A program made the position numbers and the translations under genes. This document shows, piece after piece, positions 59,330 through 64,000 of a DNA stretch of 64,000 nt. Below the pieces are notes generated by a model. That model was not told the DNA's origin. It saw only the letters and a program-made list of their open reading frames with translations, and made no database searches. How positions within the stretch are numbered: position 1 is the stretch's first letter; each line of letters begins with the position of its first letter. The stretch spans positions 1-64,000 of the forward strand of contig DASXOJ010000158.1 in the NCBI GenBank assembly GCA_036494465.1. Direction: 5' to 3'. Origin of the DNA: CAJCJE01 sp036494465 (GTDB taxonomy: Bacteria; Actinomycetota; Actinomycetes; Mycobacteriales; Pseudonocardiaceae).

Positions 59330-60550
59330 GTGGCTGTATCGCGTCGTTCCCTGCTGACCTCGACGGCCGCCGCCGCAGTCGCGTCCGTTGCCCTGCCCGG
59401 CATCGCGTCGGCAGCCATCCCGGCCCGCACCGCGCAGACCGACACCGCCGCGCTCACCCACGCCGCCGAATACACGATGGCGAAGCTGCGCGCGGTCGAG
59501 CCGACCGTGACCGGGTTCCCGGAAGGCACCAAGTTCGAGAAATGGACCTTCACCTCGGGCGGTGACTGGGTCGGCGGGTTCTGGGTCGGTCTGTTCTGGC
59601 TGTCCTGGCTCTACAGCGGCGACGCGACCTTCCAGCAGTGGGCGGAGAGCTGGGCGTTGAAGCTCGCGCCGCGCGAGACCGACACCACCACCCACGACGT
59701 CGGCTTCCTGTTCACGCCTTCGTGGGTCACTGCCTACCGGCTCACCGGCGACACCAGCTGGCGCGACGGCGCGATCACCGCGGCGGGCTCACTGATCCAG
59801 CGCTACAACCCGGCGGGCAAGTTCATTCGCGCCTGGGGCAACCTCGGCACGCCGGACAACGCGGGCCGCGCGATCATGGACACCATCATGAACCTGGACC
59901 TGCTCGCGTTCGCCACCGAGCAGACCGGCGACCCGAAATACCTGGACATCGCGGTCAACCACGCGCGCACGCAGCAGACCTACTTCCCGCGCCCGGACGG
60001 TTCGACGCCGCACTGCTACGATTTCGACCCGACCACCGGCGCGCCGATCGGCCCGGCCACCGTGCAGGGCTACAGCCCGACCTCGTGCTGGTCGCGCGGG
60101 CAGGCGTGGGGCGTATACGGGTTCACCACCATGTACCGGCGCACCGGCGAGCAGGACTTCCTCAAGACCGCGACCAAACTCGCCAACTACGCGCTCAGCG
60201 TGCTCACCCCGGACAACGTGCCGGTGTGGGACTACAAGGCACCGCAGGCGCCCAACGACATCAAGGACGCGTCCGCGGGCTCGGTGATGGCCTGCGGCCT
60301 GCTCGACCTCGCCGAAGCGACGCACCAACCGCGCTACCGGGCGGCCGGCATCGCGATCCTGGAAGCGTTGAGCCGCACCTGCCTCACCGACAAGTCCACC
60401 CGCGCGGACGCGGTGGTGGCCAGGTGCACCCGCAACCGGCCTGCCGAGGACGGCATCGAGATCTCGTTGCCCTACGCAGACTATTACCTGTTCGAGGGAA
60501 TCATGCGGCTGCTGCGCCCACAACAGATCGCGAAGGCGATCGGTCTGTAG
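59330..60550 (+). CDS. Secreted GH88-like unsaturated glucuronyl hydrolase
   Basis: GTG 59330 has GGAG five bases upstream. The N-terminus S-R-R-S-L-L-T-S plus Ala-rich core resembles a Tat signal. The mature 370 residues form an (alpha/alpha)6 barrel with G-G-D-W-V-G-G-F-W-V-G, the catalytic-Asp region R-A-I-M-D-T-I-M-N and C-W-S-R-G-Q-A-W-G-V-Y-G-F. GH88 enzymes hydrate the double bond of unsaturated uronic-acid ends left by polysaccharide lyases. No lyase is encoded nearby. Eleven bases separate it from the next gene, so it heads a three-gene operon with an LLM oxidoreductase and an SDR. Confidence 0.83.
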   Translation: MAVSRRSLLTSTAAAAVASVALPGIASAAIPARTAQTDTAALTHAAEYTMAKLRAVEPTVTGFPEGTKFEKWTFTSGGDWVGGFWVGLFWLSWLYSGDATFQQWAESWALKLAPRETDTTTHDVGFLFTPSWVTAYRLTGDTSWRDGAITAAGSLIQRYNPAGKFIRAWGNLGTPDNAGRAIMDTIMNLDLLAFATEQTGDPKYLDIAVNHARTQQTYFPRPDGSTPHCYDFDPTTGAPIGPATVQGYSPTSCWSRGQAWGVYGFTTMYRRTGEQDFLKTATKLANYALSVLTPDNVPVWDYKAPQAPNDIKDASAGSVMACGLLDLAEATHQPRYRAAGIAILEALSRTCLTDKSTRADAVVARCTRNRPAEDGIEISLPYADYYLFEGIMRLLRPQQIAKAIGL

Positions 60551-60561
60551 CCTCTGCGGGC

Positions 60562-61476
60562 ATGAGGTATGCGATCGCGATCCCGCAGTTCTACGCCGAC
60601 GGCACCTTCGACCCGGCCGCGTTCCGCCAGTATCTCCGACGCGCCGAACAACTCGGTTTCCACAGCGGTTGGACCCAGGAACAGACCTACGGCACCGCAC
60701 CGGTGATCAGCCCGACCGAGGCGATGACCTTCGCGGCGGCGTGCACGGAAACGCTGCGCGTCGGCTGCACCGTCTATGTGTCCACTTTGCACAATGTGCC
60801 GCAGCTGGCGAAGAGCCTGGCCAGCCTGGACCAGCTCAGCCGGGGGCGGCTGGAGGTGGGCGTCGGCGCGGGCGGCAAGTTCCGGCCCTTCGGCGCGTTC
60901 GGCATGAGCGGCGAGCGCTACATCACCCGCTTCACCGAGGGCATCGAGCTGATGAAGGCGATGTGGACGCAGGACCGGGTCACCGTCGACGGCCAGTTCT
61001 GGCAGGTCGAGAACCAGGGTATGGAGCCGAAACCGTTCCAGAAGCCGCACCCGCCGCTGTGGTTCGGTGGCTCCGGCCCGAAGGCGATCCAGCGCGCGAT
61101 CCGGCTCGGCACCGGTTTCTTCGGCGCGGGCTCCTCGCCGACGGCGGACTTCGTCGAACAGGTCAAGACCCTTCGTACGGCGCTGGCGGAAGCCGGTCGC
61201 GAGGATTTCCCGATCGCCAAGCGGATCTACCTCGCCGTCGACGACAACGCCGCACGCGCCCGCGAACAGATGAACGCGGGCCTGACCGACATCTACGGCT
61301 CCCTCCCCGCGCCGACCGCGGCGGCGGCCGTCACCGGCACCGTCGAGGACTGCGTGCGCGGCGTCCGCGAGGTGATCGACGCGGGCGCCGAACTGATCCT
61401 GTTCACCGCCGTGCACGACCAGCCGGAACAGATGGAACGCATTGCCGCCGAGATCATCCCGGAGTTGGGCCGATGA
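60562..61476 (+). CDS. F420-type LLM-class oxidoreductase 2
   Basis: ATG 60562 opens M-R-Y-A-I-A-I-P-Q-F-Y. The 304-aa luciferase-like barrel has R-V-G-C-T-V-Y-V-S-T-L-H-N, G-R-L-E-V-G-V-G-A-G-G and P-P-L-W-F-G-G-S-G-P-K-A. Probably F420-dependent, judging from host type. It lies between GH88 and an SDR gene, with an ATGA overlap to the latter, suggesting joint oxidation or reduction of a sugar-derived or small carbonyl compound (inference). Confidence 0.83.
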   Translation: MRYAIAIPQFYADGTFDPAAFRQYLRRAEQLGFHSGWTQEQTYGTAPVISPTEAMTFAAACTETLRVGCTVYVSTLHNVPQLAKSLASLDQLSRGRLEVGVGAGGKFRPFGAFGMSGERYITRFTEGIELMKAMWTQDRVTVDGQFWQVENQGMEPKPFQKPHPPLWFGGSGPKAIQRAIRLGTGFFGAGSSPTADFVEQVKTLRTALAEAGREDFPIAKRIYLAVDDNAARAREQMNAGLTDIYGSLPAPTAAAAVTGTVEDCVRGVREVIDAGAELILFTAVHDQPEQMERIAAEIIPELGR

Positions 61477-62210
61477 CCGGGGCCGCGGTGGTGACCGGCG
61501 CGGGCAGCGGACTGGGCAGGGTGATCAGCACTGCCCTGCTCGACGCCGGTTACCGGGTCGCGCTGGCCGGTCGCCGCGCCGATGCCCTGAGCGAGACCGC
61601 GGGCGAGCACGAACACGCACTGATCGTGCCGACCGACGTGCGCGACGAGGAGTCGGTGGCCGCGCTGTTCGGCGCCGTGCGGGAAACCTGGGGGCGGATC
61701 GACCTGCTGGTCAACAACGCGGGCATGTTCGGCCCAGGTGGCACGGTGGACACCATGTCGCCGGCGGACTGGCGCAATGCCATCGACACCAACCTGACCG
61801 GCTCGTTCCTCTGCGCGCGCGAAGCGTTCGCGTTGATGCGCAGCCAGCAACCGGGCGGCGGGCGGATCATCAACAACGGTTCGATCTCCGCGCACACGCC
61901 GCGTCCGGGCAGCGCCGCCTACACCGCGACCAAGCACGCGATCACCGGTCTGACCAAGTCTCTCTCACTGGACGGTCGCCCGTTCGGCATCGCCTGCGGC
62001 CAGATCGACATCGGCAACGCCGCCACCGAGATGACCGAGCGGATGAGCGGCGGCGTGCCGCAGGCGGACGGTTCGATCAAACCCGAGCCGACCTTCGACG
62101 CGCGGCACGTCGCGGAAGCCGTGCTCTATATGGCCGGACTACCGTTGGACACCAACGTGCAGTTCCTCACCATCACGGCCACCACGATGCCGTTCATCGG
62201 TCGAGGCTGA
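61473..62210 (+). CDS. Short-chain dehydrogenase/reductase
   Basis: ATG 61473 overlaps the upstream TGA. The 245-aa classical SDR has T-G-A-G-S-G-L-G, L-V-N-N-A-G, I-I-N-N-G-S-I-S and the catalytic Y-T-A-T-K. An NAD(P)-dependent alcohol/ketone step is expected; substrate unknown. Its 3' end overlaps the convergent RluA-type gene by 17 bp. Confidence 0.87.
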   Translation: MTGAAVVTGAGSGLGRVISTALLDAGYRVALAGRRADALSETAGEHEHALIVPTDVRDEESVAALFGAVRETWGRIDLLVNNAGMFGPGGTVDTMSPADWRNAIDTNLTGSFLCAREAFALMRSQQPGGGRIINNGSISAHTPRPGSAAYTATKHAITGLTKSLSLDGRPFGIACGQIDIGNAATEMTERMSGGVPQADGSIKPEPTFDARHVAEAVLYMAGLPLDTNVQFLTITATTMPFIGRG

Positions 62211-63102
62211 GCGAGCGGCGGGTCCGGAAGACCCGCCGCTGCCCGCTCACCGGATCGTCGAATTCCATTGTGGACGCCAGCAGCCGCAACGGGTTCGTGA
62301 AGTCGTCCAACGGCTTCTCGGTGAGCACGGGATAGAAGTCGTCACCGAGAATGGGTATGCCGAGGCCGGCCATGTGCAGCCGCAGTTGGTGGGTGCGGCC
62401 GGTCAGCGGGAGCAGGCGGTAGCGGGCGAGGCCGTCGCGGTGCTCGACCAACTCGACCCGGGTCTCCGCGTTGACCGGCCCGTCGACCTCCTGCGCGGTG
62501 ATCACCCCGCGCTCCTTGACGATCCGGCTGCGCACCACGGTCGGCAGCGTCAGCGCGGGATCGTGCCGGGCAATCGCCTCGTATTCCTTGTACACGCGCC
62601 GTTTCATGAACAGCGTCTGATACGCGCCGCGCAGCGCCGGATTGATCACGAACAACACCAGACCGGCGGTCGCGCGGTCCAACCGGTGCGCCGGAACGAG
62701 AGCAGGCAGGTCCAGATCCTGGCGCAACCGCACGAGTGCCGTTTGGACGATGTGCTTGCCGCGCGGGATCGTGGCCAGGAAATGCGGTTTGTCGACCACC
62801 AGGAGGTCGTCGTCGCGATGCACGATCGGGATGTCGAAGGGTACCGGCACCTCGTCCGGCAGGTCGCGGTGGAACCAGATCACTCCGCCGGGCACGAACG
62901 GCGCGTCCGGCGCGATCGGACCGTGCAGGTCGACGATGCGTTCCTCGCGCAGCAGCAGGTCGATCCGTTCCGGTGCGACCCTGGGCAACCGGTCGACCAG
63001 GTGATCGCGGATCGTCGTCCACTCCCCCGCCTCCGGCAACCGCAGCCGCGCCGGATCCAGCCCATGTCGTTGCGGCAGCGGAGATTTCTGCCTGCGGCGC
63101 AT
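62194..63102 (-). CDS. RluA-family pseudouridine synthase
   Basis: Start at ATG 63102 (M-R-R-R-Q-K-S-P-L-P-Q-R-H). The 302-aa protein has the catalytic A-H-R-L-D-R-A-T-A-G-L with the essential Asp, D-D-L-L-V-V-D-K-P-H and G-R-T-H-Q-L-R-L-H-M. It converts a uridine in rRNA or tRNA to pseudouridine. An N-terminal ~90-residue region (R-D-H-L-V-D-R-L-P-R-V) may be the S4-like RNA-binding part. The exonuclease III gene stops 8 bp upstream on the same strand. Confidence 0.88.
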   Translation of the reverse strand: MRRRQKSPLPQRHGLDPARLRLPEAGEWTTIRDHLVDRLPRVAPERIDLLLREERIVDLHGPIAPDAPFVPGGVIWFHRDLPDEVPVPFDIPIVHRDDDLLVVDKPHFLATIPRGKHIVQTALVRLRQDLDLPALVPAHRLDRATAGLVLFVINPALRGAYQTLFMKRRVYKEYEAIARHDPALTLPTVVRSRIVKERGVITAQEVDGPVNAETRVELVEHRDGLARYRLLPLTGRTHQLRLHMAGLGIPILGDDFYPVLTEKPLDDFTNPLRLLASTMEFDDPVSGQRRVFRTRRSLSLDR

Positions 63103-63110
63103 GTGCTTTC

Positions 63111-63968
63111 CTACGCCTGCGGCAGTTTGACCGGCCGCTTCGGCCGACCCGCCGACGGCGGCGGAACCATCGGGCCGATGTCGCCGTCCGGCGCGGTGTC
63201 CAGGTCGACGATCACCGGCGCGTGGTCGCTGGGACCGGTGCCCTTGCGCGCCTGCCGGTCGATCCACGCCGCCCGCACCCGCCGCGCCACCGGATCACCC
63301 GCGAGCACCAGGTCGATGCGCATGCCGAGGTTCTGGTGGAACATGCCAGCGCGATAGTCCCAGTAGCTGAACACCCGCTCGTCCGGCCACCGCTCGCGCA
63401 CCACGTCGCGCAACCCAAGCTCTTCGATCGCCGCCAGCGCCGCCCGCTCCGGCGGCGTCACGTGCGTCTGACCGACGTACGCGGCCGGGTCGAACACGTC
63501 CGCGTCGGCCGGCGCGATGTTCATGTCGCCACACAGCACCGTGGTTTCCGGGTTCGCCGCGACCAGTTCGCGCAGCGCGGCCAGCCAACCGAGTTTGTAC
63601 TGGTAGTGGTCGGAATCGGGTTCGCGGCCGTTGGGCACGTAGAGCGAGTAGATCCGCAGCCCGTCACAGGTCGCCGACACCGCGCGGGCCTCGGGGTCGG
63701 GGAAGCCGGGCGCGCCGGGAATGCCGGGCTGCACGTCGTCGAGCCCGGCCTTGGACAGCAGCGCGACACCGTTCCAGCGCGGCTCGCCGTAAATCGCGAT
63801 GTCGTAGCCGCGCTCGGCGAGTTCGCCGTCCAGCAGGGCGTGGAACGCGTCGTCGGCCAGCTTGGTCTCCTGCAGGCACACCACGTCGGGCTGCCGCTCA
63901 TCGAGCCACGGCAGGAACCGGGGCATCCGCTGCTTGATCGAGTTCACGTTCCAGGTCGCGATCCGCAC
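63111..63968 (-). CDS. xth: Exodeoxyribonuclease III (AP endonuclease)
   Basis: ATG 63968 opens M-R-I-A-T-W-N-V-N-S-I-K. The 285-aa EEP-fold protein has E34 in Q-E-T-K, Y-V-P-N-G, G-D-M-N-I-A-P, G-M-R-I-D-L-V and the C-terminal catalytic S-D-H-A-P-V. It cuts abasic DNA and trims 3' ends in base-excision repair. A Pro-rich C-terminal tail of ~30 residues is beyond the usual length. It is followed 8 bp downstream by the pseudouridine synthase gene. Confidence 0.92.
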   Translation of the reverse strand: MRIATWNVNSIKQRMPRFLPWLDERQPDVVCLQETKLADDAFHALLDGELAERGYDIAIYGEPRWNGVALLSKAGLDDVQPGIPGAPGFPDPEARAVSATCDGLRIYSLYVPNGREPDSDHYQYKLGWLAALRELVAANPETTVLCGDMNIAPADADVFDPAAYVGQTHVTPPERAALAAIEELGLRDVVRERWPDERVFSYWDYRAGMFHQNLGMRIDLVLAGDPVARRVRAAWIDRQARKGTGPSDHAPVIVDLDTAPDGDIGPMVPPPSAGRPKRPVKLPQA

Positions 63969-64000
63969 GTCCCCACCGTAGTCGCAGGTACCGACAGGTT

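Overview
The window is high-GC, densely coded actinobacterial chromosome. GTG starts, four-base start/stop overlaps, a mycosin-type protease, a PPE/WXG-type ESX substrate, F420-type luciferase-like oxidoreductases, a DUF5709 protein and a DUF222-HNH (13E12-type) protein all point to Actinomycetia. Pseudonocardiales is my best guess from this gene set (inference). No rRNA, tRNA, CRISPR array or insertion sequence was seen.

Layout. (1) 1-3.2 kb: edge of a type VII (ESX) secretion locus, with a PPE-like protein cut by the window start, a lytic transglycosylase with an ESX-type tail, and a mycosin-like protein whose catalytic Asp and His are replaced. (2) 3.2-7 kb: a secreted G1 glutamic peptidase, a GlcD-type FAD oxidase and a secreted sedolisin. 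(3) 7-11.5 kb: aldehyde dehydrogenase, DHA2 drug exporter and ROK regulator. (4) 11.7-19.4 kb: a two-gene secreted glycosidase operon (GH3 with duplicated C-terminal modules, then GH92) closed by a terminator. (5) 19.7-23.9 kb: GPP34 protein, amino-acid permease, GNAT acetyltransferase and a leaderless DUF222-HNH gene. (6) 23.9-42.9 kb: a large catabolic island. Its left arm (minus strand) has an oligopeptide/oligosaccharide-type ABC importer with a permease-ATPase fusion, ThuA-like protein, TIM-barrel isomerase, NAD epimerase and secreted GH20 hexosaminidase. Its right arm (plus strand) has a zinc alcohol dehydrogenase, two paralogous GntR/UTRA regulators, two Gfo/Idh/MocA oxidoreductases, a copper amine oxidase, a second TIM-barrel isomerase, a SIS-domain protein and a GlcNAc-kinase-type ATPase. 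Helically phased TGGT/ACCA motifs recur at three promoters of the island. (7) 42.9-50.3 kb: TetR regulator, then a complete class III lanthipeptide operon on the minus strand (LanKC synthetase, a 48-residue precursor, an attenuator-like hairpin, two ABC exporters). (8) 50.3-64 kb: MmcQ-like protein, second GH92 with a perfect 14-bp operator, DUF5709, phospholipase-C-like phosphoesterase, DNA polymerase IV, orphan type II thioesterase, two F420-type oxidoreductases, an unidentified secreted protein, GH88, SDR, RluA-type pseudouridine synthase and exonuclease III.

How the parts may work together (inference). The organism looks like a polymer-degrading saprophyte. GH3, GH92, GH20 and GH88 enzymes with the two acid-type peptidases would release sugars and peptides outside the cell. 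The 23.9-42.9 kb island would import and process an amino-sugar-like or glycoside substrate, with oxidation steps (Gfo/Idh, ADH, copper amine oxidase) alongside an aminosugar kinase and SIS isomerase or deaminase. The lanthipeptide operon matches the SapB (ram) gene content of streptomycetes and could make a morphogenetic or bioactive peptide.
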